Positions 1 through 9,475 of a stretch of 64,000 nucleotides of DNA are shown piece by piece; within the stretch, counting starts at the first letter, position 1, and every line of letters starts with the position of its first letter. A program made the position numbers and the translations under genes. The notes under the pieces were generated by a model. That model did no database searches. It saw only the letters and a program-made list of their open reading frames with translations, and had not been told where the DNA came from. This DNA is from Gluconacetobacter diazotrophicus PA1 5 (GTDB taxonomy: Bacteria > Pseudomonadota > Alphaproteobacteria > Acetobacterales > Acetobacteraceae): NCBI RefSeq assembly GCF_000021325.1, contig NC_011365.1:3814501-3878500 (forward strand), given 5' to 3'.

Positions 1-451
1 CCTTGAAGACCGCGAACAGGGACGATGACGGCACGGCATTCATATAGTCGCCGAAGCTCATCGAGCGCATGCCGTCGATGGTGATTTCGACGTTGTCGTT
101 CGTGAAGCTGCGGAGCGTGGACGACAACATCCGGACCAGGCGGTCGAATACGATCTCCAGCATCGGCAGGCGTTCGTAGGCCACGAACCCTGCCTTGATG
201 ACCCGTTCCAGGCCGGACTCTTCCTTGATGGGAAGCCCGCCGAACGCGTTCCCCAGCAGGCTGTCGATTTCGGACTGGTCCAGCACGTGACCACCCATAT
301 CGTCATGAGCCATCGCGGGCGAACTGTCTTCCTTGGCGGCGTGCCCGCCGCCTGCCCCGGCAGGCGCGGCCTCATGCACGGGCTCCGGCTGGGATCCGGC
401 GGCCGTCTCGTGGTGGTCGGCTCCCTTCGTCGTGTCGTCCCCGTCCTGCAT
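1..451 (-). CDS. fliM: Flagellar motor switch protein FliM, N-terminal part (cut by window edge)
   Basis: FliM is the C-ring protein that binds phospho-CheY and switches flagellar rotation. About 150 N-terminal residues are visible and the gene runs off the left edge. The CheY-binding type motif DQSEIDSLLG lies at residues 58-67. It is followed by the start of the FliM middle domain (YERLPMLEIVFDRLVR, then IDGMRSMSFGDYM). The first ~50 residues are an Ala/Gly/His/Glu-rich extension. In-frame ATGs at 313 and 298 would put the CheY motif nearer the N-terminus, as is usual in the family, but none of the three starts has a well-placed ribosome site. It lies 62 bp downstream of fliL in the same direction, so the two are probably cotranscribed. 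Confidence 0.88.
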   Translation of the reverse strand, partial: MQDGDDTTKGADHHETAAGSQPEPVHEAAPAGAGGGHAAKEDSSPAMAHDDMGGHVLDQSEIDSLLGNAFGGLPIKEESGLERVIKAGFVAYERLPMLEIVFDRLVRMLSSTLRSFTNDNVEITIDGMRSMSFGDYMNAVPSSSLFAVFK

Positions 452-513
452 GTCGTTGCTTGCCGCCGTTCCCAGATGAGTAAAATTTTTCGATATTTCA
501 GAGGTCTGCGGGA

Positions 514-1086
514 TCACTGGACGAGAAAATCGACGAGGTAGAGATTGGTCACCTTCAAGGGCGCCATGTCGACGCGCAGGCGGCGCATGATGGCTTCGCG
601 CAGCCGATATATCCCGTTGCCCCGGATATCCTGCGGGCGGGTTTCATGCAGGTACGTCTGGAACACGTCCTGGATCTCGGGAATCCTGTCCTGGAGCGAG
701 GCTTCGTCGGACGCGCCCGAGATCTCGACCTTCGCGGTGATCTTCACATAGACCGGACGTCCATCTCCGCTATCGAGGTTGGAGATGATCGGCGGAATGC
801 CGAGAATAATGGGCGGATGAAGGACACTGTCGGCGGCGCTCTCCCGGCTCGCCACGTCCTTCTCGACCTTCTGCGCTACGCCGCCCCGCTCCCACTTCAC
901 GCCGCCGGCGACAAGCAGAAGGGCCGCGATCCCGCCCGCGCCGGCGATGATCAGCTTCCGCTTCGAAGGCTTTGCGTCCTTCCCGTGAGGGAGAGCCGTC
1001 TCCGCCGTTTCCGCCCGCAGCGCCGACTCCTTCCGTGCCCCTCCAAGCGGGGAGGCGGTTGGGCCGCCGGTTGCAGTCTCGCTCAT
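514..1086 (-). CDS. fliL: Flagellar basal body-associated protein FliL
   Basis: FliL is a single-pass inner-membrane protein around the flagellar stator that supports torque. The 190-residue product has a polar, Ala/Glu-rich cytoplasmic tail (1-43), one hydrophobic segment at about 45-63, and a periplasmic domain. The periplasmic part carries the FliL pattern: a proline-rich stretch before ISNL, then YVKITAKVEI, and a C-terminal segment ending in LYLVDFLVQ. The ATG at 1086 is preceded by GGAG at a usable distance. It precedes fliM, the common flagellar gene order. Confidence 0.93.
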   Translation of the reverse strand: MSETATGGPTASPLGGARKESALRAETAETALPHGKDAKPSKRKLIIAGAGGIAALLLVAGGVKWERGGVAQKVEKDVASRESAADSVLHPPIILGIPPIISNLDSGDGRPVYVKITAKVEISGASDEASLQDRIPEIQDVFQTYLHETRPQDIRGNGIYRLREAIMRRLRVDMAPLKVTNLYLVDFLVQ

Positions 1087-1517
1087 ATGTGGGGGCTCCG
1101 GGAGGGTAAAATCTATCCATCGGCAGTCTAGCCATTGGGCCGCGCCTACTCAATGGTCTCTATATGGCCATGCCGGCTGGCGGCCGGGCCGGCCGATGCC
1201 TATATGCATGCATAGCGACATGACCGGGGGATTTTCGCCGCCGTCGACAGGGGCGGCAGAGCATTCTGTGCCGAAAAGGGCGCACCTGTCACTGTTGCAA
1301 TTTGTTGCGTTGCGGTTCGACGAATTGCTTGCCGAAAGGGTGGGTGTTCTTGGTCTGTTTGCGTGGAACGAAATAGCTTTCATTCGGGCTACGAATGATT
1401 TTTATAATTTACTTCCGGTTGCGGTTTGCGTAGAACCGCGTTCATGCCCAGCCTATTCCATGCGGGTCGTTGGGCGTTGCTGCTTGTTCGTGCGACTGAA
1501 TGTGATATGGAAATCCG
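1087..1517. other. Intergenic region between divergent fliL and flp
   Basis: These 431 bp separate the flagellar operon (-) from the pilus operon (+) and should carry promoters for both. The half next to flp is visibly richer in A and T than the surrounding coding DNA. A perfect 12-bp palindrome TATGCATGCATA lies near 1202-1216. I found no convincing sigma-54 (GG-N10-GC) or sigma-70 promoter pair and no plausible gene. Confidence 0.6.
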
Positions 1518-1688
1518 ATGAATACTCTTCTTCTGAAATTGCTTGTCCTCAAGAATAGCCGTCGCGGCGTTACGGCGCTGGAATATGGCCTGATCGCGGC
1601 CCTGATCGCTGCGGTCATCATGACCGCGGTAGGGACGATCGGCAGCAAGCTGAACACGGTTTTCAGCTCTATCGGTACCGATCTCTAA
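1518..1688 (+). CDS. flp: Flp/Fap-type pilin (tight-adherence pilus major subunit)
   Basis: This 56-residue prepilin is the presumed structural subunit of the Tad pilus. It has a short basic leader ending in NSRRG (residues 13-17). The type IVb prepilin cleavage site follows, with VTALEYGLIA after the glycine: the conserved Glu is at position +5 and Tyr at +6, as in Flp pilins. A 20-residue hydrophobic stretch and a short polar tail complete it. It is the first gene of the tad cluster, and the prepilin peptidase follows 61 bp later. The ATG at 1518 has only a weak GGA upstream. Only one Flp pilin is visible. Confidence 0.92.
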   Translation: MNTLLLKLLVLKNSRRGVTALEYGLIAALIAAVIMTAVGTIGSKLNTVFSSIGTDL

Positions 1689-1749
1689 TTGAACGCAGGG
1701 TAAGTCGCCAAGGCATGTCACTGGCCTGAGTATATGAGAAACTGGTGGG

Positions 1750-2241
1750 ATGATGGGCTGGGTTGTTGATGGCTTAGTCGTTATTTCCACCATTTTTCTT
1801 GTATATGCCGCGTTGCATGATGTGGCGGTCCGAACAATACCTGATCAAGTGGTCGTCGCCTTGGGTGGGCTTGGGGCGACGATCGCCATTCTGCATGGCC
1901 ATATCGTGGGTTCCATTCTGGTCGCGATCTGCGTATTCGGTTTGTGCTTCGCGATCTGGTGGTTCGGGGCGATCGGGGGCGGCGACGTCAAGCTGCTCAG
2001 TGCGGCGTCCTTGTTGTTTCCGCCCGCCGCGGTGCCGTCATGGATTTTGACGATAGCCATGTCGGGTGGTGTTCTGGCCGGTTTCTACTTGATGGTACGT
2101 CATCGGGTCACGGTCGGTCCGGTGCGACACGGTTGTTTCGGCCGTATTGTGCGGAGCGAGCGTTGGCGGATGCGTCGCGGCGGTCCTTTGCCTTATGCCG
2201 TCGCCATCGCGGCGGGGTCCTGTTTTCAGCTTATCCGGTGA
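1750..2241 (+). CDS. cpaA: Prepilin peptidase of the Tad pilus (CpaA/TadV, A24 family)
   Basis: This inner-membrane aspartic protease would cleave the Flp and TadE/F-type prepilins. The 163-residue protein is almost entirely hydrophobic. It carries the two A24 active-site elements: Asp24 in HDVAVRTIPD and Asp79 in the GGGDVKLL motif. Its length fits the short CpaA/TadV class, which lacks the methylase domain of PilD. Tandem ATGs at 1750 and 1753 are possible starts. It is followed 10 bp later by cpaB. Confidence 0.93.
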   Translation: MMGWVVDGLVVISTIFLVYAALHDVAVRTIPDQVVVALGGLGATIAILHGHIVGSILVAICVFGLCFAIWWFGAIGGGDVKLLSAASLLFPPAAVPSWILTIAMSGGVLAGFYLMVRHRVTVGPVRHGCFGRIVRSERWRMRRGGPLPYAVAIAAGSCFQLIR

Positions 2242-2251
2242 AGTTGTCTGA

Positions 2252-3130
2252 ATGATCGGGCGTATCCTGCTGATAGTCGTTGCCGTGTCCGGTCTGATCG
2301 GCGTGGTGATCCTGGGACGGCTGGCGCTCCATTCGGGTGAGAAGCCCGTGGTCGCGCAGGTCACGGAAAAGAAGGTGCCGACCGTCGGCGTCCTGGTTGC
2401 GCGGAAGGCGGAGCCGGCCGGTGCCTTGTTGCAGTCCGGGGATCTTCAGACGAAAGATTTTCCCGCCAACCTGGTGCCCCCCGGTGCGATTCACGACGTG
2501 CCGTCCGAACGCGCGGCGTTGACGGGCGGGTTGCTGCGCGTGCCGGTTCCCGAGGGCGGCCTGCTGACGAATGAAGCCGTGCTGCGCGTCGGCGATCACG
2601 GGTTTCTGGCAGCCGTATTGAAGCCCGGGGATTCAGCCGTCAGCGTCGGTGTCGACTCCGTTTCGGGGGTGGCCGACCTGATCGAGCCTGGGGATTATGT
2701 CGATCTGATCGTGACCCATGATGTGGCGACGGCCGACGTCGCCAATTCGGGGGGTGGGGCAGGCGGCAATCCGGGCGGGGACGCGGGTGGCGGTCGTATT
2801 GCTGCCGAAACGGTCCTGTCCGCCTTGCGTGTCGTGGCCATCGATCGTGAAATGCAGCATACGAGCACTGTCGACAGCCGGGGAGTGGGTAACCGGACGG
2901 TCACGCTGGAGGTGACACCGGCCCAGGCTGAGGCTGTCGCCGTGGCGGGGCGGCTGGGGCGCCTGACCCTGGCGGTCAGGTCGCTCGATCAGGCCGGGGT
3001 CGCGGCTTTTGCCCCGCATACGACATGGGGTGGCGATGTTTCGCCCGCGCTGGCGCATGGCCCGGAATCCGACGCGGAGACGGTGCACCTTTATAATGGG
3101 ACCGCGGATCTAAAAGATGTTCATTTCTAG
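2252..3130 (+). CDS. cpaB: Flp pilus assembly protein CpaB (RcpC family)
   Basis: CpaB/RcpC is a periplasmic, inner-membrane-anchored factor thought to help the secretin and pilus assemble. The 292-residue product has an N-terminal membrane segment (about 4-24) and an SAF/beta-clip region at about 42-110. The typical CpaB core follows (FLAAVLKPGDSAVSV, then DLIEPGDYVDLIVTHD). A Gly/Asn-rich linker at about 165-180 precedes the last domain, which has the TVTLEVTPAQAEAVAVA motif. The gene overlaps cpaC by 14 bases. Confidence 0.93.
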   Translation: MIGRILLIVVAVSGLIGVVILGRLALHSGEKPVVAQVTEKKVPTVGVLVARKAEPAGALLQSGDLQTKDFPANLVPPGAIHDVPSERAALTGGLLRVPVPEGGLLTNEAVLRVGDHGFLAAVLKPGDSAVSVGVDSVSGVADLIEPGDYVDLIVTHDVATADVANSGGGAGGNPGGDAGGGRIAAETVLSALRVVAIDREMQHTSTVDSRGVGNRTVTLEVTPAQAEAVAVAGRLGRLTLAVRSLDQAGVAAFAPHTTWGGDVSPALAHGPESDAETVHLYNGTADLKDVHF

Positions 3131-4538
3131 ACGGGTTCTGCCCATGGCGGCGTTCGCGGGCATGTCGCTATGCCTGGCGGGTGCGGATGCCCGATCGACT
3201 CACCCGGCCGCATCCGGATCGGTGGCGCACGGTGCCCACGCGGTGCTGGGAATCGAGGAAGGCGCCGGCAAGCTGGTGAAGCTGGATGGCATCGCGACGA
3301 ACATCTTCGTGGCGGACCCCAAGGTGGTCGAGGTCCGGGCCGCCAGTCCGGACAGCATGTTCGTGTTCGGGGTCGGGGCCGGGCAGACGACGGTGATCGC
3401 CACCAGCCGGTCCGGCGGCGTGGTGGCACGCTATACGGTGGTCGTCCTGCCCTCGAGCTATCGCGCGTCGGCCCTTCGCCGGGATGTGGGGCAGCAGAAT
3501 CCTCGTGTCCGCATCGGAACGGGGGCGGACGGCAGCATCGGCATCGAGGGGACTGAAACCTCCTCGGAATCGGCCGAGCAGGCGCTGGAGGGGGCGACGG
3601 CGCTGGTCGGAAAGGGGGGGCGTGTCGGCGATTATGCGTCCGTGCCCGGTTCGATCCAGGTCAATTTGAAGGTCCGGATCGTTGAAATGTCCCGCAGTCT
3701 GGTACGCGAACTGGGCGTGGAATGGCAGTCGGTCAATGCGCTGGGGACGGCGGCGGCGATCGGGATATCGACCAGCAACCCGTTGGCGGCCCTGACGACG
3801 GAACAGAGTGCCTTCAACTTTCTGTCCCGCTTTTCGGCGGCGGGGCGTCCCGTGACCGTGGAAACCGTCATCGATGCCCTGTCCCAGGACGGGCTGATCC
3901 ACAGCCTCGCGGAGCCCAACCTGACCACCGTCAGCGGTCAGGCCGCGAGCTTCATCGTGGGTGGCGAATATCCGATTCCGGTTTCCAGCTATAACAACAA
4001 CATCAACGTGCAGTACAAGCAGTATGGCATTTCGCTGGCCTTCGTGCCGACCGTGCTGGCTGATGGACGGATCAGCCTGCATGTGCGGCCGGAAGTCAGC
4101 GCGCTTTCGACCCAGGGGGCAGTGACATTGTCCGAGGCGAACGGCAACCTGCAGATTCCGGCCCTGACGGTCCGGCGCGCGGATACGACGGTCGAACTGG
4201 GGAGCGGCCAGAGTTTTGCCATTGCCGGGCTTATGCAGGATTCGACCAACATGCAGGGGTTGGGCCTGCCGTTCCTGGGCGATATTCCGGTTCTGGGGGC
4301 CCTGTTCAAATCCAGCAGTTTCCAGAAGAACGAAAGCGAACTGGTCATTGTCGTCACGCCTTATCTCGTCCGGCCGGTGGATAATGAATCGATGCTGCAT
4401 AGCCCGGACGACAACTGGGCTCCGCCGGGCGATCTGGATCGTATTTTCCTGATGCGACAGAATATTTATAAATATGCCGGCAAGAAAAATGTGGCGCGTC
4501 GCGACGTGAACAGCGACGCTGGATTCATGGTGGAGTGA
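3117..4538 (+). CDS. cpaC: Tad pilus outer-membrane secretin (CpaC/RcpA)
   Basis: This is the secretin that forms the outer-membrane pore for the Flp pilus. The 473-residue product has a signal peptide (about 1-25, ending ADARS). The N-terminal pilus-assembly domain includes DPKVVEVRA and GQTTVIA. The C-terminal secretin domain includes AEPNLTTVSGQ, GGEYPIPV, GLPFLGDIPVLGALF and VIVVTPYLVRPV. All of these are standard for type II/IV secretins. It overlaps the end of cpaB by 14 bases, so translation is probably coupled. Confidence 0.95.
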   Translation: MFISRRVLPMAAFAGMSLCLAGADARSTHPAASGSVAHGAHAVLGIEEGAGKLVKLDGIATNIFVADPKVVEVRAASPDSMFVFGVGAGQTTVIATSRSGGVVARYTVVVLPSSYRASALRRDVGQQNPRVRIGTGADGSIGIEGTETSSESAEQALEGATALVGKGGRVGDYASVPGSIQVNLKVRIVEMSRSLVRELGVEWQSVNALGTAAAIGISTSNPLAALTTEQSAFNFLSRFSAAGRPVTVETVIDALSQDGLIHSLAEPNLTTVSGQAASFIVGGEYPIPVSSYNNNINVQYKQYGISLAFVPTVLADGRISLHVRPEVSALSTQGAVTLSEANGNLQIPALTVRRADTTVELGSGQSFAIAGLMQDSTNMQGLGLPFLGDIPVLGALFKSSSFQKNESELVIVVTPYLVRPVDNESMLHSPDDNWAPPGDLDRIFLMRQNIYKYAGKKNVARRDVNSDAGFMVE

Positions 4539-4545
4539 CCATGGA

Positions 4546-4905
4546 ATGACCATTTGCCGCAATCATGTCGCCTTTGCGCGGATCGGGTGCCGTGCCCGGC
4601 TGGCCCTGGCCCTGGCCCTGCCGGCTCTGGGGGGGTGCACGACCATGGCGCCGCTGCAGATGACCTATCACTGGCGGCCGCTCGGGACCAATCAATCCAA
4701 CATCGAGGCGCAGGTCGAACGCCCCCAGGACCTGGTACATGGACGTCCGTTGGGCGATGCCGACGCGCATGAGGCGGCGGTGGCGGTACAGCGCTGGCGG
4801 GACGGCAAGGTCATGGACCTCGGGAATAGCGGACTGGCTGAAATGACCTTGCAGTCCAGTGGTTCGGGCTCGGGTTCGGGTGCCAGCGCGGGAGCGGCGC
4901 CCTGA
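4546..4905 (+). CDS. Small lipoprotein in the position of CpaD; function not established
   Basis: This 119-residue product has a signal sequence ending in a lipobox (PALGGC, Cys at about residue 29). The rest is polar and low in complexity, with a Ser/Gly-repeat tail. It sits between the secretin gene cpaC and cpaE, where CpaD lies in Caulobacter-type loci, and shares a base with the cpaE start (TGATG). By position it may act as a pilotin or secretin partner. It is much shorter than usual CpaD proteins and I see no clear CpaD signature, so the role is inferred only from context. The ATG at 4541 is followed directly by a stop, which leaves 4546 as the start. Confidence 0.75.
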   Translation: MTICRNHVAFARIGCRARLALALALPALGGCTTMAPLQMTYHWRPLGTNQSNIEAQVERPQDLVHGRPLGDADAHEAAVAVQRWRDGKVMDLGNSGLAEMTLQSSGSGSGSGASAGAAP

Positions 4906-6146
4906 TGTCCGGGACGATCTCCGCCCCCCGGGCCCAGACGAATGCCGAAGGCACGCCACCCTCGGAAATCCTTGCGCTGGTCTCGGACGCTTTCACGGAA
5001 TCCCTGCTGCGGGAGTGCCTGGCGGACCTGCATCACCAGGACAGCACGGTCATGCGCATGTCCTGCCAGCAGGCGGTCGAGTACCTGCGGAGTCACGAGA
5101 CTCCCGGGATCCTGATCCTGGATGTCAGCGGCGAGGACCAGCCGCTGACGACGTTGACCGAACTGGCGAATGTCGTGTCGCCCGACGTCACGGTCCTGCT
5201 GATCGGCGATCGGGAAGATGCCAATTTCTATCGGCAGGTGACGCGCGGATTCGGCGTTTCCGAATATCTGTACAAGCCGCTGAACCGCAGCATGGCGACG
5301 CGGTTTTTCGGACCGGTCATCATGGGCGGCGAGGTCGCGCCGGATGCGCCGCGTGGTGGGCGCGTGATTACGGTCAGTGGCGTGCGCGGCGGTGTGGGCG
5401 CCACGACGATCATGACCAACCTGGGATGGTACCTGGCCGAGGAAGCCAAGCGACATACCGTGATCGTCGATTTCGACCTGACGACCGGCAAGACCGCGCT
5501 CCTGCTGGGGACGCAGAGCAATAACGGCCTGCGCTCGGCCATGGAAACGCCCGATCGCGTGGACACCTTGTTCCTGGAACGCAGCGCGCAACTGGTCGGC
5601 GACCGGCTGAACCTGCTGTCGAGCCTGAGCGACCTGCAGACGCGGCCGAAGACCAGTGCCGCGGCCATGCGCCACCTGATGGCGACGGTCACAAAGCGAT
5701 ATAATTTCGTCCTGGCGGAAGCCCCGCTGTGCCCGGACGAGACCGAGGCCGCGTTGCTGGACGTCACGTTCCAGCGGATTATCGTTCTCGATCCGACATT
5801 GGCGGCCGTGCGCGATACGCTGCGAATCATGCCCCTGCTTCAGACCCGGGGACAGGGGTCCCAGCCGCTGGTGGTGCTGAACGGACTGGGGCGGCCGGGT
5901 ACGCTGACGCTGGATGAGGTGGTGAAGAGCCTGGGAGACAAGCCTGACGTGGTCATTCCCTTCCTGCCCAAGCCCCTCGGGACGGCCGAAGTGGACGGCA
6001 TCCCGGCGGTGAAGACCTGCAAGGAGTTCCGGTCGGCCATCGTGAAGCTGACGCACGAGGCCGCATCGGTGGTCGCCGACCAGCCGCATCATGCGCCCGG
6101 ATTTTCGTCGGGCCTGTTCCGGCGCCTGTTCGGTCGCGGCACATGA
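4905..6146 (+). CDS. cpaE: Tad pilus localisation ATPase CpaE/TadZ
   Basis: CpaE/TadZ proteins are MinD/ParA-like ATPases that place the Tad machine at its cellular site. In the 413-residue product, residues 20-135 resemble a receiver domain, with Asp73 in LILDV and a Tyr-Lys-Pro at 123-125. The MinD-like domain begins with a deviant Walker A motif (VRGGVGATT, 160-168). It continues with VIVDFDLTTGK and a late VVLNGLGRPG segment. It overlaps the preceding lipoprotein gene by one base and cpaF by four (ATGA). Confidence 0.93.
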   Translation: MSGTISAPRAQTNAEGTPPSEILALVSDAFTESLLRECLADLHHQDSTVMRMSCQQAVEYLRSHETPGILILDVSGEDQPLTTLTELANVVSPDVTVLLIGDREDANFYRQVTRGFGVSEYLYKPLNRSMATRFFGPVIMGGEVAPDAPRGGRVITVSGVRGGVGATTIMTNLGWYLAEEAKRHTVIVDFDLTTGKTALLLGTQSNNGLRSAMETPDRVDTLFLERSAQLVGDRLNLLSSLSDLQTRPKTSAAAMRHLMATVTKRYNFVLAEAPLCPDETEAALLDVTFQRIIVLDPTLAAVRDTLRIMPLLQTRGQGSQPLVVLNGLGRPGTLTLDEVVKSLGDKPDVVIPFLPKPLGTAEVDGIPAVKTCKEFRSAIVKLTHEAASVVADQPHHAPGFSSGLFRRLFGRGT

Positions 6147-7579
6147 GCTTCGGAAAGGGCTTCGGCCGGCTAGAGAACAAGCCTGTCGCCACCAGGCCGG
6201 ATCCGGCGCCGAGCCAATCGGCGGGGGGCCTTCAGCCTGTTCAGGAGCCGAGCCAGCCACCCGCCGTCCCGGCGGTTCCGGACCAGGCCCCCGTTGTCGA
6301 TGTCGAGGAAAACACGGCGACGAAAGCCCATTCGCTGGAATTGCGCGCGCTGTGCCTGGCCCGTCTGGATCCGGGCGTCGTGCTCGCCCTGGCGCCCGAG
6401 CGGCTGGCCGAGGAAGTCGAACGCGTCGTTGGCCAGGCCGCATCCGAGCGGCGCATCCAGCTCAACCTGCGCGAGCAGCGGGAAATCGCGACCGAACTTG
6501 TCCATGACATGCTCGGTCTCGGGCCGATCCAGCCCCTGCTGGACGACGAAACGATTTCGGACATCCTGATCAACGGGCCGAACCGGATCTTCGTGGAAAG
6601 GCGGGGCAAGACGGTCCTGTCGAATGTCCGGTTCCGCGATGTCGATCATCTGGTGTCCGTCAGCCAGCGGATTGCCTCGGCTGTCGGGCGGCGCGTCGAC
6701 GAATCCAGCCCGACCGTCGATGCGCGCCTGAAGGATGGATCGCGCGTCAATATCGTCTTTCCGCCGCTGGCGCTGGACGGTCCCTATGTATCGATCCGGA
6801 AATTTTCCAAACGCCCGATCAATTTTTCCCGTCTGGTCGAAAATGGTAGCTGCACGCCCAAGCTGGCGAAGATCCTGGAAATCGCGGGACGGGTGCGCCT
6901 GAATATCGTGATTTCGGGCGGCACGGGGTCGGGCAAGACCACCCTGATGAATGCGGTGTCGCATTTCATCGATTTCGACGAACGCGTCATCACGGTGGAA
7001 GACGCGGCGGAACTGCAGCTTCAGCAGCCGCACGTCGTGCGTCTGGAAACCCGTCCCCCGTCGATCGAGGGCAAGGGGGAAGTCACCCAGCGCGATCTTG
7101 TGCGCAATGCGCTGCGTATGCGCCCCGACCGGATCATCATCGGCGAGGTCCGAGGCGCCGAGGCGTTCGACATGCTGCAGGCCATGAATACCGGCCATGA
7201 CGGCAGCATGTCGACGATTCACGCCAACACCACCCGCGATGCCGTCACCCGTATCGAGAACATGGTCCAGATGGGCAGCTTCGGACTGCCGACCACGGCC
7301 ATCCGGACCCAGATCGTGGGGGCGGTGGACATGATCGTGCAGGTCGGCCGTCATCGCGACGGCGGCCGCCGGATCGTGCAGGTGACCGATGTCTCGGGGC
7401 TGGAGGGCGATGTCGTCGTCCTGAACGATATCTTCAATTTCGTCTTCGACGGGGAAGACATGGACGGACGCCTGCACGGGCGGTACGAGGAATCGAAGAT
7501 CCGCCCGAGCTTTTTCGACAAGCTGAAATATTATGAGCTGGATCGTGCCTGGTACGCGGCGTTCGAAGAGCTTGAGTGA
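6143..7579 (+). CDS. cpaF: Tad pilus motor ATPase CpaF/TadA
   Basis: This is the cytoplasmic secretion ATPase that powers pilus assembly (VirB11/PulE superfamily). The 478-residue product has a proline-rich N-terminal tail (about 1-55). The N-terminal domain contains [18 protein letters not shown]. The ATPase core has Walker [10 protein letters not shown] at about 259-267, the Asp box EDAAELQL, Walker B-like [15 protein letters not shown] near 330-345, and the His box SMSTIHANT. It overlaps cpaE by four bases and tadB by four (GTGA). Family assignment is clear. Confidence 0.97.
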   Translation: MSFGKGFGRLENKPVATRPDPAPSQSAGGLQPVQEPSQPPAVPAVPDQAPVVDVEENTATKAHSLELRALCLARLDPGVVLALAPERLAEEVERVVGQAASERRIQLNLREQREIATELVHDMLGLGPIQPLLDDETISDILINGPNRIFVERRGKTVLSNVRFRDVDHLVSVSQRIASAVGRRVDESSPTVDARLKDGSRVNIVFPPLALDGPYVSIRKFSKRPINFSRLVENGSCTPKLAKILEIAGRVRLNIVISGGTGSGKTTLMNAVSHFIDFDERVITVEDAAELQLQQPHVVRLETRPPSIEGKGEVTQRDLVRNALRMRPDRIIIGEVRGAEAFDMLQAMNTGHDGSMSTIHANTTRDAVTRIENMVQMGSFGLPTTAIRTQIVGAVDMIVQVGRHRDGGRRIVQVTDVSGLEGDVVVLNDIFNFVFDGEDMDGRLHGRYEESKIRPSFFDKLKYYELDRAWYAAFEELE

Positions 7580-8535
7580 GCATGCTCGGGATTGTCCTGC
7601 TCAGCCTGCTGATGACGATATTCTCGCTGGTGACGAGTGTCGTTCTTCTGTACCGGCGCAGCATGGCGACCGAACGACGGGAAGGCCGGTTCGAAGCTGA
7701 ACTCGGGGCCTATCGCCTGCGGGCGTTGCCCGTTACCGCATCGGGACGGCTGGATCATCTGCGCGCGGCGCTGAACCTGTCGGCGGTTACGGCGCGGGTC
7801 TTCGGCTTCCGCCCCGAATCCTATGCCCATATGCAGGCGGGGATGAAGCGTGTGGTCGGTTTTTCCGCCATCCTGCCGGTCGTGGGGCTTGTTCCGGGAC
7901 TTTTGCTGATCGGTCCCGCCAGCCCGGCATTGCTGCTGGTCCTGTGGGTGATTCTGGGGCGGCTGGCATTCCGGATCGTGGACCGGCGGTATGCCGCCAA
8001 GCTGTTTCAGCAACTGCCCGATGCGTTGGGCATGATCGTCCGGTCGTTGCGGGTCGGTATTCCCCTCAGCCGCGCCCTGATCATCGTGGGTCAGGAGGCG
8101 GAATACCCCACGGCGGACGAATTCAGAATGATCTCGCAGGACGTGGCGGTCGGAAAAAGTCTGGGCGATACCTTGCATAATCTGGCCGAGCGCACCGGCT
8201 TGCAGGAGTATCGGTTCTTTGCGACGATCATGGCATTGCAGGCCCAGACGGGCGGAACCCTGGCGGACGTACTGGCAAGTTTCGCCGACATGATCCGCCA
8301 GCGGATCGCGGCGCGCAAGCGCGGCCACGCCCTGGCATCGGAGGCACGCATGAGCTGCTATGTTCTGGGTGGAATTCCCTTCGCCATCGGCGGAATCATG
8401 TCCATTATTAATCCCGACTACATGGCGGTTTTTCTGACGACGCACATGGGACATATGCTGCTGGGTGTGTCCGCGCTGATGCTGGGCCTGGGATTCGGGT
8501 CGATGCGTTTCATCATGAAGCGGTCCCTGGGATGA
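7576..8535 (+). CDS. tadB: Tad pilus inner-membrane platform protein TadB
   Basis: TadB is one of two GspF-like platform proteins on which CpaF acts. The 319-residue product has an N-terminal hydrophobic segment (3-27), a paired hydrophobic region at about 95-130, a cytoplasmic GspF domain (LFQQLPDALGMIVRSLRVG, then LGDTLHNLAERTGLQEYRFF) and C-terminal membrane helices. The GTG at 7576 overlaps the cpaF stop. An ATG two codons on (7582) is an equally good start. It overlaps tadC by four bases. Confidence 0.94.
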   Translation: MSMLGIVLLSLLMTIFSLVTSVVLLYRRSMATERREGRFEAELGAYRLRALPVTASGRLDHLRAALNLSAVTARVFGFRPESYAHMQAGMKRVVGFSAILPVVGLVPGLLLIGPASPALLLVLWVILGRLAFRIVDRRYAAKLFQQLPDALGMIVRSLRVGIPLSRALIIVGQEAEYPTADEFRMISQDVAVGKSLGDTLHNLAERTGLQEYRFFATIMALQAQTGGTLADVLASFADMIRQRIAARKRGHALASEARMSCYVLGGIPFAIGGIMSIINPDYMAVFLTTHMGHMLLGVSALMLGLGFGSMRFIMKRSLG

Positions 8536-9473
8536 ACGGCAACACAATGATCATGATTGCCGCGCTGCTCATGACGATCGGCGGCATCTTCTCCGCCTGC
8601 TACCTGCTGTTTTCCAGGATGGAGCAGGAGGGCAGGCGGACCCTGCGCCTGCGGCAACTGCATGAACTATCGGTGGGGGAGGCGAACGCGGTCCGGACGA
8701 TCGACGGCCGGATCTGGTTCCGCTTCCTGGAGCGTATCGGTGTGTTTTTCGCGCGCAGCGGCCTGCTGAGCGCCAAGACCCTGGGGGAATTGCAGCAGAC
8801 ATTGAGTTCGGTGTCGTTCCTGGGTACTCGTTTCCTGCCGGTGTTCATCGGGGCCAAGGCCGTGACCCTGGTCGTCGGCATCGTCGTGGGATGGCTGATC
8901 CATGAGGAGACGCGATCCGACGGGATGCTGTACCTGGTCCTGAGCCTGGGGGCGCCGATGGTGGGCCTGCTGGCTCCGGATTTCATCGTCAAGCGGATGC
9001 AGGCGCATTATCTGCGCAATGTCGACCAGGGGATACCCGACGCGCTCGATATGCTGGTGATCTGTGCCGAGGCCGGGTTGCCGATCGAGGCGGCGATCGG
9101 ACGCGTCGGGCGGGAGATGACAGCCGTCAATCGCAGCGTTGCGAACGAATTTCGCCTGACGGCGCAGGAAATGGGTGTCGCGTCGGACCGGCGCGACGTG
9201 TTCCTGCATTTCGGAGAGCGGACCAACCTGTCCAGCATGCGCCGCATCGGCAGCGCATTGAACCAGACCCTGCAGGCCGGATCTTCGGTCACGCAGGCCT
9301 TGCGGGTGCTGTCCGTCGAAATGCGAAAGGACGCCCTGACGGAGTATGAGGCCCGCGCGGCCCGGTTGCCGGTCCTGTTGACCCTGCCGATGATCCTGTT
9401 CATCCTGCCGGTTGTTTTTCTTGTGGTTGGCGGGCCGGCAGCGGTGACCGTCATGCATGCGCTCGGACGATAA
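8532..9473 (+). CDS. tadC: Tad pilus inner-membrane platform protein TadC
   Basis: This is the second GspF-like platform protein and partner of TadB. The 313-residue product has hydrophobic segments near the N-terminus (5-22), in the centre (about 100-150) and at the C-terminus (about 280-308). The GspF domain reads GIPDALDMLVICAEAGL, then LRRIGSALNQ-like and LRVLSVEMRKDALTEYE segments characteristic of TadC. It starts inside the tadB stop (ATGA) and ends two bases before tadD, so the tad genes read as one operon. Confidence 0.94.
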   Translation: MNGNTMIMIAALLMTIGGIFSACYLLFSRMEQEGRRTLRLRQLHELSVGEANAVRTIDGRIWFRFLERIGVFFARSGLLSAKTLGELQQTLSSVSFLGTRFLPVFIGAKAVTLVVGIVVGWLIHEETRSDGMLYLVLSLGAPMVGLLAPDFIVKRMQAHYLRNVDQGIPDALDMLVICAEAGLPIEAAIGRVGREMTAVNRSVANEFRLTAQEMGVASDRRDVFLHFGERTNLSSMRRIGSALNQTLQAGSSVTQALRVLSVEMRKDALTEYEARAARLPVLLTLPMILFILPVVFLVVGGPAAVTVMHALGR

Positions 9474-9475
9474 GG

